Positions 44,336 through 54,779 are shown, counted from the first letter of the stretch. The stretch: 64,000 nucleotides of DNA from Pseudoalteromonas sp. N1230-9 (GCF_032716425.1 NZ_CP090420.1:310001-374000); one strand, 5' to 3'. Program-made: numbers and translations. Notes: generated by a model from the sequence alone, not told the origin.

Positions 44336-45424
44336 ATGAAAAAATTACTGCTATTAACAAGTGGAGGGGATTGCCCTGGTCTCAATGGGGTGATCCGAGC
44401 GGTTGTCAAAGCCGCTGAACATGATGGTAACTGGCAAGTATATGGTAGCCGAAGAGCCTACTGCGGTGTATTAGAAACACCGAACGACATTGTCCACCTT
44501 ACAAATGAGCTGATTGCAGGCATTCATGTTCGTGGTGGAACAATATTGGAAACGGTGAACAAGGGCAACCCCATTGCCTTTCCTATAAATGTTGATGGTA
44601 AACACCTACTAGTTGACCGTTCTAAGGAGTTAATTGAGAAGCTAGCAGAGCTTGGTTTTGATGCGGTTATCAATATTGGTGGTGACGGTTCTCATAAAGT
44701 CTCTCAGCACTTGTTTGAACATGGTTTAAATATCGTAGGCGTACCAAAAACCATTGATAATGATTTATATGGTACTGATTATACAATCGGTTTTCAGACT
44801 GCCGTCGACACTGCTACAGAAGCGATAGACCGCTTAATACCAACAGCACAAAGCCATAACCGAGTGATTATTACCGAAGTAATGGGTCGCGATGCCGGTT
44901 GGATTTGTTTGCATTCAGCTATTGCTGCTGGTGCAGAAGTGGCGCTTATCCCAGAAATTCCCTATGATATTGAGGCGATAAAAGCCAAACTAGCATCACG
45001 TTTTGATAAAGGCCATGGGTTCGCCAATATTGTCATTTCAGAAGGGGCAAAATCCCTTGCTGGTACTGTAGTTAGTAAACAATCAAATGAATTTGGCTAC
45101 GAAAACCCAGTGCTTGGTGGTATTGCTGAGCAGCTTGCCTCACAAATACGAGTTGCGCTTGACCTTGATGTCAGAGTAACCGTGTTAGGTCATATTCAAC
45201 GCGGCGGTACACCTAATGCGTTTGATAGGGTGTTAGCAGCAGAGTTCGGTGTGCAAGCATTCGAGCTAGTTAAGCAGGGGCGATTCGGTTTTATTCCTGT
45301 TAGTAAAGACGGTGAAATTAAACCGATCAGTTTAAAAGAAGCAACTTCAGAATATCGTGTTATCCCTTCAGAACATTCGTTAATTACAAGTGCTCGTGCA
45401 ATGGGCATTTGCTTAGGCGATTAG
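44336..45424 (+). CDS. pfkA: 6-phosphofructokinase, group III
   Basis: Phosphorylates fructose-6-phosphate to fructose-1,6-bisphosphate. 362 residues, longer than E. coli PfkA (320), as in group III enzymes. Motifs: TSGGDCPGLNGVIR, the donor site INIGGDGS (Gly at the residue that is Asp in pyrophosphate enzymes), and PKTIDNDLYGTDYTIGF (Lys where E. coli PfkA has Gly, a feature shared with pyrophosphate and group III enzymes), catalytic Asp in TIDND. The combination Gly plus Lys is usual for group III ATP-dependent forms, so ATP is the likelier donor. Single gene. Confidence 0.88.
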   Translation: MKKLLLLTSGGDCPGLNGVIRAVVKAAEHDGNWQVYGSRRAYCGVLETPNDIVHLTNELIAGIHVRGGTILETVNKGNPIAFPINVDGKHLLVDRSKELIEKLAELGFDAVINIGGDGSHKVSQHLFEHGLNIVGVPKTIDNDLYGTDYTIGFQTAVDTATEAIDRLIPTAQSHNRVIITEVMGRDAGWICLHSAIAAGAEVALIPEIPYDIEAIKAKLASRFDKGHGFANIVISEGAKSLAGTVVSKQSNEFGYENPVLGGIAEQLASQIRVALDLDVRVTVLGHIQRGGTPNAFDRVLAAEFGVQAFELVKQGRFGFIPVSKDGEIKPISLKEATSEYRVIPSEHSLITSARAMGICLGD

Positions 45425-45571
45425 TCAACGGCCCTAACTGATAGTTTTAAAACGATTTTATAATCAAAATTATCAGTTATCACCGCAAATCTGCGAATAG
45501 TAATTATTTATTGCACAAAAAACATGCTCCAAGGCAAGCTTTTTATTTAATGTAAATTAGTTTAAAGACGC

Positions 45572-45615
45572 TTGATCTGCGTGCTTTTTAGTTTAGAATG
45601 ATCGTTCACTCTAAA
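45572..45615 (+). promoter_or_regulatory. Pump promoter with overlapping TetR operator
   Basis: TTGATC (45572-45577), 16 nt, TAGAAT (45594-45599) form a promoter. The -10 is embedded in a 24-bp near-perfect palindrome, TTTAGAATGATCGTTCACTCTAAA (in two halves TTTAGAATGATC and GTTCACTCTAAA, 45592-45615), with two mismatched pairs. Size and placement are as for AcrR-type repressors, which block the -10 region. It lies 14 bp before the adaptor gene start. Confidence 0.72.
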
Positions 45616-45629
45616 CTAAGGATTTAAAC

Positions 45630-46793
45630 ATGCAGCGCTCTCGCATTCCATTTTTTGCAGTGTCAGCTCTTGCTGGTGCTGTTTTTTTATCAGGCTGCGG
45701 CCAATCAGAACAGGCTCAAGGGCAGACTCAGGCAGCTCAAGCGGTTCCTGTTGGTGTAATTGAGATGCAAAGCAAACCACTTACACTTACAAAAGAACTT
45801 CCTGGTCGCGTATCAGCGTCTCGTATCGCTGAAATAAGACCGCAAGTGAACGGCATTATACAATCGCGTTTATTTGTTGAAGGTGCTGAGGTTGAAAAAG
45901 GCCAAGCTCTTTATCAAATTGACCCTTCGACGTTTGAAGCGCAAGTAGCAACAAGTAAAGCGGCAATCACAAAAGCAGAAGCAAGTATTGCAAATGCAAA
46001 AGCTAAATCAGAGCGTTATAAAGAACTGTTAAATATTAAAGCAGTGAGTCAACAAGATTATGATGAAGCTGATGCGGCATACAAAGGCGCTAAAGCAGAT
46101 TTGTTGACAGCTCAAGCACAATTAAAAACTGCAGAGATTAATTTGAACTACAGCAAAGTGTTAGCACCTATTAGCGGTCAAATTGGTAAGTCAGATGTTA
46201 CAGCGGGTGCACTTGTCAGTGCGAATCAAGCAACGGCATTAGCGACAATTACACAACTTGATCCTATTTTTGTGGATTTAACGCAATCAAGCAGTGAATT
46301 AACCCGTCTTAAAAAAGCAATTGCAACAGGTCAGCTTGATAAAGATGCCGCACAGCATTCTAAAGTTGAGCTAAAAATGGAAGACGGCACCACTTATGCT
46401 CATAAAGGGACACTTAAGTTCTCTGAAGTGACAGTTGACCCAAGCACAGGCTCTGTCACTCTTCGTGCTGAATTTCCTAACCCTGAAAAATTGTTATTAC
46501 CGGGAATGTATGTACGTGCTGTTGTTGTTGAAGGCGTTAAGAACGACGCTATCCTCGCTCCACAACGTGGTGTAAGCCGTAATACTAAAGGTGAGCCAAT
46601 TGCGATGGTGGTGAGTAAAGATAACAAAGTTGAGCCTCGTATTTTAAAAACAGACCGTACAGTCGGTGCTAACTGGTTAGTGACTGAGGGACTACAAAGC
46701 GGCGATAAGCTGATTGTTGAAGGTCTTCAGAAAATTAGACCTGGTGCACCTGTTAATCCTATGCCTGCAGAGTCAGTTGCAAATAGCCAGTAA
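45630..46793 (+). CDS. RND efflux adaptor, AcrA-like
   Basis: Periplasmic adaptor lipoprotein of 387 residues: lipobox LSGC at about 25, first lipoyl half (RPQVNGIIQSRLFVEGAEVEKG), alpha-hairpin (about 100-165, ISKAEASIANAKAKSERYKE-type), second lipoyl half (VLAPISGQIGKSDVTAG), then beta-barrel and membrane-proximal domains (RGVSRNTKGEPIAMVV). It resembles AcrA/MexA more than the MexE-like adaptor earlier in the window. First gene of a three-gene pump operon under the operator at 45592. Confidence 0.93.
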   Translation: MQRSRIPFFAVSALAGAVFLSGCGQSEQAQGQTQAAQAVPVGVIEMQSKPLTLTKELPGRVSASRIAEIRPQVNGIIQSRLFVEGAEVEKGQALYQIDPSTFEAQVATSKAAITKAEASIANAKAKSERYKELLNIKAVSQQDYDEADAAYKGAKADLLTAQAQLKTAEINLNYSKVLAPISGQIGKSDVTAGALVSANQATALATITQLDPIFVDLTQSSSELTRLKKAIATGQLDKDAAQHSKVELKMEDGTTYAHKGTLKFSEVTVDPSTGSVTLRAEFPNPEKLLLPGMYVRAVVVEGVKNDAILAPQRGVSRNTKGEPIAMVVSKDNKVEPRILKTDRTVGANWLVTEGLQSGDKLIVEGLQKIRPGAPVNPMPAESVANSQ

Positions 46794-46805
46794 CGGAGAA
46801 ACTTA

Positions 46806-49800
46806 ATGTCACGATTTTTTATTGATCGGCCCATATTTGCTTGGGTACTTGCCATTGTAGTGATGCTGGCAGGTATTCTAGCAATTAGAAGTTTGCCGGT
46901 TGCACAGTATCCATCAATTGCACCACCAGCAATCAGTATTCAAGCCAATTACCCAGGTGCGTCGGCCCGTACATTAGAAGATACGGTTACCCAGGTTATT
47001 GAACAAAAGATGAAGGGTCTTGATGGTTTGTTATATATGTCGTCTACCTCAGAATCGAATGGTTCAGCGACATTAACATTGACTTTTAGTGCTGATACGG
47101 ACCCTGATATAGCGCAAGTTCAAGTACAAAATAAGTTGTCACTTGCAACACCATTACTTCCGCAAGAGGTGCAGCGTCAAGGTGTCTCTGTTGCTAAGTC
47201 TGCTAGAAACTTTTTAATGGTAGTGGGCTTTGTATCCGAAGATGGCAGCATGAATAATATTGATATTGGTGATTATGTTTCATCGAATGTACTTGATATT
47301 ATTTCCCGTGTGAACGGCGTTGGTGAAGTTCAGCTTTTTGGTTCACAATATGCCATGCGAATTTGGTTAGACCCATCAAAACTGCAAAAATACGCACTAA
47401 CACCAGCGGATATCAGCGCTGCGATTAGTGCTCAAAACGCGCAGGTTTCCGCTGGTCAGCTCGGTGCGCTGCCTGCAGTTGATGGTCAGCAATTGAATGC
47501 TACAGTAACCGCACAAAGCCGCTTACAAACACCAGAGCAATTCAGAAATATCTTTGTAAAAACGAATGCAGATGGTTCAGTTGTTCGCTTAAGCGATGTG
47601 GCAGAAGTGGAACTTGGTGGCGAAAACTATGGCGTTGTTGCGCGCTTTAACGGTAAACCAGCCTCTGGTTTAGGTGTAAAACTTGCCAGCGGTGCTAATG
47701 CACTTGATACTGCCGATGGTGTAAAAGCAGCACTTGCTGAGCTTGAGCCATTTTTTCCTGAAGGGCTAACAACTGTTGTTCCTTACGACACGACGCCATT
47801 CGTATCATTATCAATTGAAAAAGTAGTCAGTACATTAATTGAAGCCGTTGTATTGGTATTCTTAGTAATGTACTTATTCTTGCAGAATTTTAGAGCCACA
47901 CTTATTCCAACCATAGCGGTGCCTGTTGTATTACTAGGAACCTTTGCGATTTTGCAGGTGTTTGGTTATTCAATTAACACATTAACCATGTTTGCAATGG
48001 TACTGGCAATCGGCTTGCTTGTTGATGATGCCATCGTAGTTGTTGAGAACGTGGAACGTGTAATGACCGAAGAGAACTTATCTCCACTGGAAGCAACACG
48101 TAAATCGATGGACGAGATTAAAGGTGCGCTTGTCGGTATTGCTATGGTGCTCTCAGCGGTGTTCGTTCCAATGGCATTCTTTGCGGGCTCTACAGGCGTT
48201 ATTTATCGTCAATTCTCGATCACCCTTGTAACAGCAATGAGTTTATCGGTATTGGTGGCGTTAATTTTAACACCTGCTTTATGTGCAACTATGTTAAAGC
48301 CTAGCCATGTCCATAATGATAAATCACTTTTTGGCCGCTTCTTCTTAGGATTTAACCGAGGATTCGATAAAACCAATAATGGTGCGCAAAGCTTTGTGTC
48401 ACGCATGATCAAGCACAGCAAACGTTACTTACTTTGTTATGGTTTGATTGTTGGTGGCATGGTATTTATTTTCTCGCAATTGCCATCTGCTTTCTTGCCA
48501 GATGAAGACCAAGGGATTTTATTTAACCAAGTCAGCTTACCTGCAGGTTCAACAACAGAACAAACGTTAAAAGTTGTTGAAAAGATGGAACGTCACTTTT
48601 TAGAAGACCAATCTGAAGCTGTTCGCTCTATCTTTACAGTAACAGGCTTCAGTTTTGCAGGTTCTGGGCAAAATGCTGCAATTGGCTTCGTTGGCTTAAA
48701 GCATTGGGATGAACGTCAACGTGACGATCTATCTGTTGGTGCAGTAGCTGGTAAAGCAATGGGCTTTTTCTCAACTATTAAAGAAGCTTTTGTATTTGCT
48801 TTTCCACCTCCCGCTGTTGTTGAGCTAGGCACGGCAAATGGTTTTACTTTATTCCTACAAGATCGTGTTGGCTTGGGGCATGACAAGTTACTTGAAGCGC
48901 GCAATATGTTCCTTGGTATGGCGGCTCAAAACCCTGTTCTTTCAGGTGTACGCCCAAATGGTCAAGAAGATAAGCCAGAGCTTGAACTTGATATTGATTT
49001 GGCTAAAGCCGAGGCATTGGGTTTAACACAGGCTGATATAAATAATACGCTATCAACCGCTTGGGGTAGTAGTTATGTAAATGACTTCATTGACCGTGGA
49101 CGCGTTAAGAAAGTGTATCTGCAAGGTATCCCTGAATCACGTATGGTTCCAGAAGATTTGGATGAATGGTATGTGCGTAACTCTGCAGGTGATATGGTGC
49201 CATTTACAGCATTTGCACGTTCATTCTGGACGTATGGCTCACCACGACTAGAACGTTATAATGGTTTTTCAGCTATGGAAATCCAAGGTGCAGCTGCGCC
49301 TGGCTATAGTACTGGTCAAGCAATGATTGAAGTGGAAAAAATTATTAAGAAATTACCGCCAGGTGTTGCCTTTGAATGGACCGGTATTTCTTATGAAGAG
49401 CGCCTAAGCGGTGGTCAAGCTCCATTATTGTATGCGCTTTCATTATTAGTTGTATTCCTTTGCCTTGCCGCATTATACGAAAGCTGGTCTGTGCCTGCTG
49501 CTGTAATGTTAATTGTACCATTGGGTGTATTTGGTGCAGGAGTTGCGTCATTTGTATTTAATTTATCGAATGATATTTATTTACAGGTAGGTCTATTAAC
49601 CACCATAGGTTTAGCATCCAAAAATGCCATTCTTATTGTTGAATTTGCTATTCATAAAATGGATGAAGGAATGAAGTTAGTTGATGCGGCTGTGGCAGCT
49701 ATTCGTCTACGTTTACGCCCAATCTTTATGACTTCAATGGCGTTTGTATGTGGTGTATTACCTCTTGCAATAGCCTCAAGTGCAGGCTCGGGTGCTCAAA

Positions 49801-49937
49801 ATGCACTAGGTATTGCGGTTATCGGCGGTACGCTTGCTTCATCAAGTATTGTGGTGTTGTTTGTGCCGTTATTCTTTGTATTGGTACGTCGTATCTTCCC
49901 TGGTAAGCATAAAGCGACAAATGAGGAGCAAGCATAA
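46806..49937 (+). CDS. RND efflux permease, AcrB-like
   Basis: HAE-1 family multidrug permease of 1043 residues, closest in length and motifs to AcrB/MexB: start [40 protein letters not shown], the proton-relay Asp pair in [15 protein letters not shown] (about 406-407), and the TM10 Lys in [14 protein letters not shown]. The periplasmic switch-loop and docking domains are complete. Overlaps the channel gene at TAATG. Substrates are presumably diverse amphiphilic toxicants. Confidence 0.95.
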   Translation: MSRFFIDRPIFAWVLAIVVMLAGILAIRSLPVAQYPSIAPPAISIQANYPGASARTLEDTVTQVIEQKMKGLDGLLYMSSTSESNGSATLTLTFSADTDPDIAQVQVQNKLSLATPLLPQEVQRQGVSVAKSARNFLMVVGFVSEDGSMNNIDIGDYVSSNVLDIISRVNGVGEVQLFGSQYAMRIWLDPSKLQKYALTPADISAAISAQNAQVSAGQLGALPAVDGQQLNATVTAQSRLQTPEQFRNIFVKTNADGSVVRLSDVAEVELGGENYGVVARFNGKPASGLGVKLASGANALDTADGVKAALAELEPFFPEGLTTVVPYDTTPFVSLSIEKVVSTLIEAVVLVFLVMYLFLQNFRATLIPTIAVPVVLLGTFAILQVFGYSINTLTMFAMVLAIGLLVDDAIVVVENVERVMTEENLSPLEATRKSMDEIKGALVGIAMVLSAVFVPMAFFAGSTGVIYRQFSITLVTAMSLSVLVALILTPALCATMLKPSHVHNDKSLFGRFFLGFNRGFDKTNNGAQSFVSRMIKHSKRYLLCYGLIVGGMVFIFSQLPSAFLPDEDQGILFNQVSLPAGSTTEQTLKVVEKMERHFLEDQSEAVRSIFTVTGFSFAGSGQNAAIGFVGLKHWDERQRDDLSVGAVAGKAMGFFSTIKEAFVFAFPPPAVVELGTANGFTLFLQDRVGLGHDKLLEARNMFLGMAAQNPVLSGVRPNGQEDKPELELDIDLAKAEALGLTQADINNTLSTAWGSSYVNDFIDRGRVKKVYLQGIPESRMVPEDLDEWYVRNSAGDMVPFTAFARSFWTYGSPRLERYNGFSAMEIQGAAAPGYSTGQAMIEVEKIIKKLPPGVAFEWTGISYEERLSGGQAPLLYALSLLVVFLCLAALYESWSVPAAVMLIVPLGVFGAGVASFVFNLSNDIYLQVGLLTTIGLASKNAILIVEFAIHKMDEGMKLVDAAVAAIRLRLRPIFMTSMAFVCGVLPLAIASSAGSGAQNALGIAVIGGTLASSSIVVLFVPLFFVLVRRIFPGKHKATNEEQA

Positions 49938-51340
49938 TGACCCTTAAACTCGTTTCTGTTTCTGTGGCAGCTTTGTTACTCTCTGCTTGTAATATGGCGC
50001 CAGACCTTGAACAACGTGAATTACCCGTTGCGCAAAACTATGATGTAGAGGGTAGTGAAGGCGATATAAACGCGCTGCATTGGCAAACATTCTTTAGTGA
50101 TGAACAATTACAACAGTTAATTCAACTCACGCTTGAGAATAACAAAGACATTCAAACTGCTGCACTCAATGTGCAGCAGGTGAGAGCTATGTATCAAATC
50201 GAGGATTCAAATTTGTATCCAAGTATCGATTTAAATGCATCAGGCACACGTCAGCGTTTACCAGCAGATTTATCTAACACAGGGCAAGCGACAATCACAG
50301 AGCAATACTCTGCAACGGTTGGCTTAACGGCTTACGAGCTTGACCTGTGGGGGAAAGTACGTAATCAGTCTGAGCAGGCACTGCAAAACTTATATTCAGC
50401 AGAGTATAGCTTGACCAGTGTTCGCATCAGCTTGATATCTGAATTGGTTAATGCATGGCTAAACTACGCAACCGATAAAGCGTTACTTGCGCTTGCTAAC
50501 GATACGCTTAAATCACAACAAGAGTCATTAGAGTTAACGCGAAAGACCTTCGCATTGGGGGCTGCCTCACAGTTAACCCTATCTCAGTTAGAAAGCACAG
50601 TAGCAACAGCAAAGGTGGATATTGCAAATTATCAACGCCTACTTAAGCGTGATAAAAATGCCTTAGACTTTTTAGTGGGTAAAACGGTGAGTGCCGATTT
50701 ATTACCTACGCAAAGTATTGATACAGTGCTTAACATGCCTGAGGTGCCTGTTGGTTTACCGTCTGAGTTATTAACACAGCGTCCTGATATAAGAGCTGCT
50801 GAGCATGACCTACTTGCTGCTAATGCAAATATTGGTGTTGCGAAAGCGGCTTTTTATCCAAGCATTAGTTTAACAGCCAATGCTGGAACAGCTTCTGCTG
50901 ATCTTGATAATTTGTTTGATTCAGGCTCAGGCACATGGAGTTTTGTACCTTCGATTAACTTACCTATTTTTAATATGGGACGTAATCAGGCTAACTTAGA
51001 TGTGGCTAAAGCACAGCAAGAAGCTGCGTTAACAAGTTATGAGCAAACCATCCAGCAGGCGTTTAAAGAAGTATCAGATGCACTTGCAGACCGTCAAGGT
51101 TATAAACAACAGCTTGATGCTTTAAATGATCTTTATCGTAGCAATGAGGTGTCTTTTACCTTGTCGGATGCACGCTTCCAAAAAGGTGCTGATAGTTATT
51201 TGCAAGTGCTGGATGCACAACGTAATTGGTATAGTGCAGGGCAGCAGTTAATTTTAGGTAAGCAAGCGTATCTTGCGAGCCAAATTAACCTTTACAAAGC
51301 CCTCGGTGGTGGCTGGAGTGCCCAACAGGTTGCTCAATAA
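49937..51340 (+). CDS. RND outer-membrane channel lipoprotein
   Basis: TolC/OprM-type lipoprotein channel of 467 residues. Signal with lipobox LSAC, NodT-like start (LHWQTFFSDEQLQQLIQLTL), two efflux-helix domains, YELDLWGKVRNQSEQAL, LLTQRPDIRAAEHDLLAANA and the C-terminal LQVLDAQRNWYSAGQQL. Start codon shares bases with the stop of the permease gene. With the adaptor and permease it forms a full tripartite pump, so no separate TolC is needed. Confidence 0.93.
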   Translation: MTLKLVSVSVAALLLSACNMAPDLEQRELPVAQNYDVEGSEGDINALHWQTFFSDEQLQQLIQLTLENNKDIQTAALNVQQVRAMYQIEDSNLYPSIDLNASGTRQRLPADLSNTGQATITEQYSATVGLTAYELDLWGKVRNQSEQALQNLYSAEYSLTSVRISLISELVNAWLNYATDKALLALANDTLKSQQESLELTRKTFALGAASQLTLSQLESTVATAKVDIANYQRLLKRDKNALDFLVGKTVSADLLPTQSIDTVLNMPEVPVGLPSELLTQRPDIRAAEHDLLAANANIGVAKAAFYPSISLTANAGTASADLDNLFDSGSGTWSFVPSINLPIFNMGRNQANLDVAKAQQEAALTSYEQTIQQAFKEVSDALADRQGYKQQLDALNDLYRSNEVSFTLSDARFQKGADSYLQVLDAQRNWYSAGQQLILGKQAYLASQINLYKALGGGWSAQQVAQ

Positions 51341-51372
51341 ACTATCAATTGCATAATTTATTTAAGGACTTG

Positions 51373-51416
51373 CATGATCTTAGTTGTTTTACCACCAAGC
51401 AATGATTAAGATCATG
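51373..51416. promoter_or_regulatory. Inverted repeat upstream of tetR
   Basis: CATGATCTTA and TAAGATCATG are perfect 10-bp arms 24 nt apart, ending 52 bp before the TetR gene. The ATGATC core also occurs in the pump operator. It may be a second operator for autoregulation, or an mRNA hairpin; no T run follows. Confidence 0.4.
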
Positions 51417-51468
51417 TAAACCTTATTTAAGTTATAGTTAACCCACGTCACATTACCTCGGAGACAAA

Positions 51469-52086
51469 ATGACGCAAAAAACCAAAAGACACAACGACCC
51501 TGCGCTTGCTGAGGCCAGACGGAATCAAGTGCTTTGTGCGGCTGCTGATTGTTTCCGACGCAAAGGTTACCATGGTGCGGGTATGGCTGAAATTTCTAAA
51601 ACAGCGGGTATGAGTGCTGGCCATATCTACAATTACTTTGCGAGTAAAGAAGCTATCATTGAATCTATTGTCGAGCGCGACATGGAAGAGATGTTCTCTA
51701 TCTTTAAAGAGTTTGCTAATAAACCCGGTGACCGTGTTACGGTGCTGCTCGATGGCCTAGAGCGAGGGGTTGAACGCCATACTGATTTAAACCAAGGTGC
51801 GCTTGATTTAGAAATGTTAGCTGAAGCTGCGCGCAATGAAAAAGTGGCTAATTTACTGAGAGAGTCCGATACCCATGCTCGTGATTCTATGCGTGAGTTA
51901 CTAATCGGTGAAAGAGGTCCTTTGCAAGACACAGAGCTGTCTGAGGTAAATGCTCGTATTGAAGTAATGTTTTCAGTAATGGGCGGGTTATTGCTCAGAA
52001 AGATGCTTAACCCTTCCCTTGATACTGAGCAGATAATGAAGGCACTAAAACCCGCCATGAAGACTTTGTTAGTCCCTTTTGAGTAA
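51469..52086 (+). CDS. TetR/AcrR-family repressor
   Basis: TetR-type regulator of 205 residues: N-terminal helix-turn-helix (AEISKTAGMSAGHIYNYFASKEAIIESI, the usual GxxxGxxYxYFxSKE spacing seen in AGHIYNYFASKE) and an alpha-helical ligand domain ending ALKPAMKTLLVPF. It follows the pump genes on the same strand with a 128-bp gap, so it is probably transcribed from its own promoter and partly by read-through. Likely represses the pump through the palindrome at 45592. Confidence 0.9.
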   Translation: MTQKTKRHNDPALAEARRNQVLCAAADCFRRKGYHGAGMAEISKTAGMSAGHIYNYFASKEAIIESIVERDMEEMFSIFKEFANKPGDRVTVLLDGLERGVERHTDLNQGALDLEMLAEAARNEKVANLLRESDTHARDSMRELLIGERGPLQDTELSEVNARIEVMFSVMGGLLLRKMLNPSLDTEQIMKALKPAMKTLLVPFE

Positions 52087-52090
52087 TATC

Positions 52091-52119
52091 AAATAGAGGC
52101 GCGATACGCCTCTATTTTT
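52091..52119. terminator. Terminator between tetR and hupE-like gene
   Basis: AAATAGAGGCG / CGCCTCTATTT perfect 11-bp stem with a 5-nt loop and flanking T and A runs. Serves both convergent transcripts. Confidence 0.9.
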
Positions 52120-53218
52120 AAAATCGTTCTATTGACCACTGTAACGCGATAAGAGCAATTGCAACTGACCCTACTGGCATGACCCATTTTTTGTACCAAT
52201 CATAATTTCGCATAGCAATAAGTAACGGTAAGCAAACAGCTAAAATTGCAAGTTGACCTAGCTCTACACCTAGATTAAATGCAAGTATGCTCATCAATTG
52301 GTAATTAGAAGATAAGCCAAGCTCACCGAGTACGCTGGCAAAGCCCATTCCATGCAAAAGACCAAATGCAAAGGTTACCCATCCTAAGCGAACAATTAGT
52401 GGCCAAATATTATTAAGCGCTGCAAATAGCACTGAAATTGCTATTCCCAGTTCAACCCAACGACTATTAGGTGATACCAGTTCCAATGCAGTAGCTGTCA
52501 ATGTGATTGAGTGGGCGAGTGTAAAAGCGGTGATGATCCACGCTGTATCCACGGCTATTTTCTTTTTAGAATTAATCCCTTGCCAACGTTTATCATTTCT
52601 AACGAGAACGCATGTTAATAATAGAGCCACAAGGAATAAAATATGGTCGACACCCATCCAAATATGTAACACGCCCTGATAGACATATTCGATGAATGTG
52701 TCACTGTAACTCGATTTATTGAAATTAATGACTTGCGATTGTTTGTTCTGGCTAAATACTCTGCTTGAATTAGCAACAGCTGCAATCGCTTTATGATTTG
52801 AGTCTATATCAAATAGCGCGGTGTATTTTAAGGTAATTGCGGCAGACGCGTTTGGGCAAATTATCTGAACAGGGACATCAATGTATGATTGATTAAAGTG
52901 AGAGTCTACTTTTAATTCTCCATTGTAAGATAACAAGCAAGGCGCTGCAGATTGCACTGTAGAAAAATGATTACTTAGATAAGAGGTAATTGCCGATTGT
53001 TTGGTTTTAATTTCTTGCCATGTAATCACGTTATCTTGGTTTAAATCAAAGGGGATTTTTTGTTCTAAATCACCAACGGCAACCTGCCAAGAACCCGATA
53101 ACTTTAACTGCTCGGTCGAATCAGCTTCGAGATTCAAATAGGCTGTACTTAACTGGTGTGCTTTTAACGTAAAGCTACAAGCAAAAAGCATTAAAGCAAT
53201 TAAAAGTGACTGTTTCAT
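52118..53218 (-). CDS. HupE/UreJ-family membrane protein
   Basis: Protein of 366 residues with a signal peptide, a ~170-residue exported domain, then a HupE/UreJ_2-type membrane domain of six to seven helices starting VYQGVLHIWMGVDHILFLVAL and containing LLHGMGFA. His and Asp in WMGVDHI and HGMGF are the family's conserved residues, thought to bind a metal. The exported domain has a canonical EF-hand loop DLNQDNVITWQE (Asp, Asn, Asp, Ile, Glu at 1, 3, 5, 8, 12), suggesting calcium binding. Last gene of the four-gene operon that starts with the DUF4331 gene (9-bp gap to the TPR gene). Role unknown; metal transport or sensing is inference. Confidence 0.82.
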   Translation of the reverse strand: MKQSLLIALMLFACSFTLKAHQLSTAYLNLEADSTEQLKLSGSWQVAVGDLEQKIPFDLNQDNVITWQEIKTKQSAITSYLSNHFSTVQSAAPCLLSYNGELKVDSHFNQSYIDVPVQIICPNASAAITLKYTALFDIDSNHKAIAAVANSSRVFSQNKQSQVINFNKSSYSDTFIEYVYQGVLHIWMGVDHILFLVALLLTCVLVRNDKRWQGINSKKKIAVDTAWIITAFTLAHSITLTATALELVSPNSRWVELGIAISVLFAALNNIWPLIVRLGWVTFAFGLLHGMGFASVLGELGLSSNYQLMSILAFNLGVELGQLAILAVCLPLLIAMRNYDWYKKWVMPVGSVAIALIALQWSIERF

Positions 53219-53227
53219 TGTAATTTC

Positions 53228-54226
53228 CTAGTTCTTCTTGGTCGCTAATTCGAGCAGGCGTTTATCGCTCTCTAACTTAGCATGCTGCCAGTTAACGTTT
53301 GCCCAATAAGTGGCTTTTGTAGGATCATGATTTATCATTAAATAATACCAAGCAAGGTCACTGGCATGATAGGTATCTTGTCTCAATTCTCGTAGTGTTA
53401 CTCGCTTTTTCAGCAGTGTTTGCCACTTACTTGATTGGCTGTCTTCTTTATTTAGTTCTGCTTGTGCCAAGCGAAGTAATAAAGCATCTTCTAGATTGCT
53501 TTCATCTGCTGTAAGTTTTGAAAGTGTCACAAGCACTTTTTCGTTATTACCAAGCGCTAATTGCGCATTTGCCCACAACACAACTAAGCTGACAGGTGCT
53601 TTGGCTAAGTCAACTTCATTTAAATACTGTAAGGTTTGCTCTGGCATGTTTAATCGATAAGCCATTTCTGCAAGAACATGGCGTGTATTCATGCTTATGT
53701 TTCGTTCTTTGATAATTTTTTTTAAGCCTTCATAGCTTTTTGCCAAATCACCCATTTGACTTTTAACATCAAGTGAGCAGGTTGAAATTGTCTCAATACT
53801 GGCTTTACCCACCAGCGATAAGCAATTTGAATTTGCTGCTGCAAATTGGCCTTGTACTTTAAGAATATTTGCTTTTAGTAAAATTGAATTCACATGGCTA
53901 GGGTCGTTTTTTAATAAATCATTCAGTACCGCCAAAGCAAGTTCGAACTTGTGCTCGCGTTGCAGCAGGCGTGCATAATAGTAGTGGATATCAGGGTCAT
54001 CAGTTTCGCGAATTTTTTCTGATAAGTAATTTTTTAACAGGCCTTGGTTTGATTCTGTTTTACCAGCCCATTGATTCTGCTCAAATAACGTTGCCAATTC
54101 GTATTTTGTTAATGTGGCAGGTAAAGGACTTCTTGAACTTGCTATTACATCTTCGTCGTTTGGTATATATGGCTCTGCTTGCAATAGCGTTGTTGTAAAT
54201 AGTAGGAAGAAAGAAAATAATTTCAT
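53228..54226 (-). CDS. Exported TPR protein
   Basis: Protein of 332 residues with a short signal peptide (ending LLQA) and tetratricopeptide helices through most of its length: YYYARLLQREHKFELALAVL, NDPSHVNSILLKANILKVQG, and LALGNNEKVLVTL. No enzymatic motif. Probably a periplasmic scaffold. Third gene of the operon between the Ig-like lipoprotein (40 bp upstream) and the HupE-like gene (9 bp downstream). Confidence 0.75.
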   Translation of the reverse strand: MKLFSFFLLFTTTLLQAEPYIPNDEDVIASSRSPLPATLTKYELATLFEQNQWAGKTESNQGLLKNYLSEKIRETDDPDIHYYYARLLQREHKFELALAVLNDLLKNDPSHVNSILLKANILKVQGQFAAANSNCLSLVGKASIETISTCSLDVKSQMGDLAKSYEGLKKIIKERNISMNTRHVLAEMAYRLNMPEQTLQYLNEVDLAKAPVSLVVLWANAQLALGNNEKVLVTLSKLTADESNLEDALLLRLAQAELNKEDSQSSKWQTLLKKRVTLRELRQDTYHASDLAWYYLMINHDPTKATYWANVNWQHAKLESDKRLLELATKKN

Positions 54227-54266
54227 GATTTATCCTTATAAAGGCCATCCATGGCCAAGTTTGCAA

Positions 54267-54779
54267 TTAATTTCCACTAACCAGATCATCAAAGTTTGCC
54301 TCTGCGCCTGTATTTGTAAATACACGACCGTTTAGGCTCAATGGTTTATCTGATGCACTCTGACTAAATGCAGCACGGCCAATTGTTGCAAAGTCAACTT
54401 GCAACGCCTCAATGGTGATACTCACAGTGGCTGTTGCTTGACTGTTTTTACTATCAGTCACAGCAAAATCAAAACTGTCAGAGCCTGTTGTTTCTGGATT
54501 TGGCGTATACGTATAACTACCATCAGCATTAACAACAACATCACCTAAGCTCGGTTCTGACACTAAACTGTAAGTGAGTGCATCCCCGTCAGGGTCAGAC
54601 CCTTTTAGCATATCTTCAATAGCAACTTCTGTTTGTGTTGTTACCATTGCATCAATTGCACTGGGTGCATTGTTTACAGGTGTCGGTTTCATTTTGTCAT
54701 CATTATCACTACCGCCACAGCCTGCGAGTACGCCTGCAAAAACGCTAAGGAGTAAGGTAGAACGATTGAATTTACACAT
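54267..54779 (-). CDS. Lipoprotein with cadherin-like/Ig-like domain
   Basis: Lipoprotein of 170 residues. Starts at ATG 54779 with AAGGAGG at ideal spacing; lipobox LAGC. After a Pro/Asp linker comes one bacterial Ig/cadherin-like repeat with the calcium-binding DPDGDALTYSLVSEPSLG core and ADGSYTYTPNPETTGSD motif (about 45-125), then a ~45-residue tail containing SLNGRVFTNTGAEANFDD. Such repeats usually occur in giant adhesins; here a single copy is anchored to the envelope. Second gene of the operon, 10 bp after the DUF4331 gene. Confidence 0.78.
   Translation of the reverse strand: MCKFNRSTLLLSVFAGVLAGCGGSDNDDKMKPTPVNNAPSAIDAMVTTQTEVAIEDMLKGSDPDGDALTYSLVSEPSLGDVVVNADGSYTYTPNPETTGSDSFDFAVTDSKNSQATATVSITIEALQVDFATIGRAAFSQSASDKPLSLNGRVFTNTGAEANFDDLVSGN

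Noticed and set aside
51633..52058. Antisense frame of 141 codons in the tetR gene
   Set aside because: Shadow of a well-supported TetR gene; no homology pattern and Ser-rich composition typical of antisense frames.
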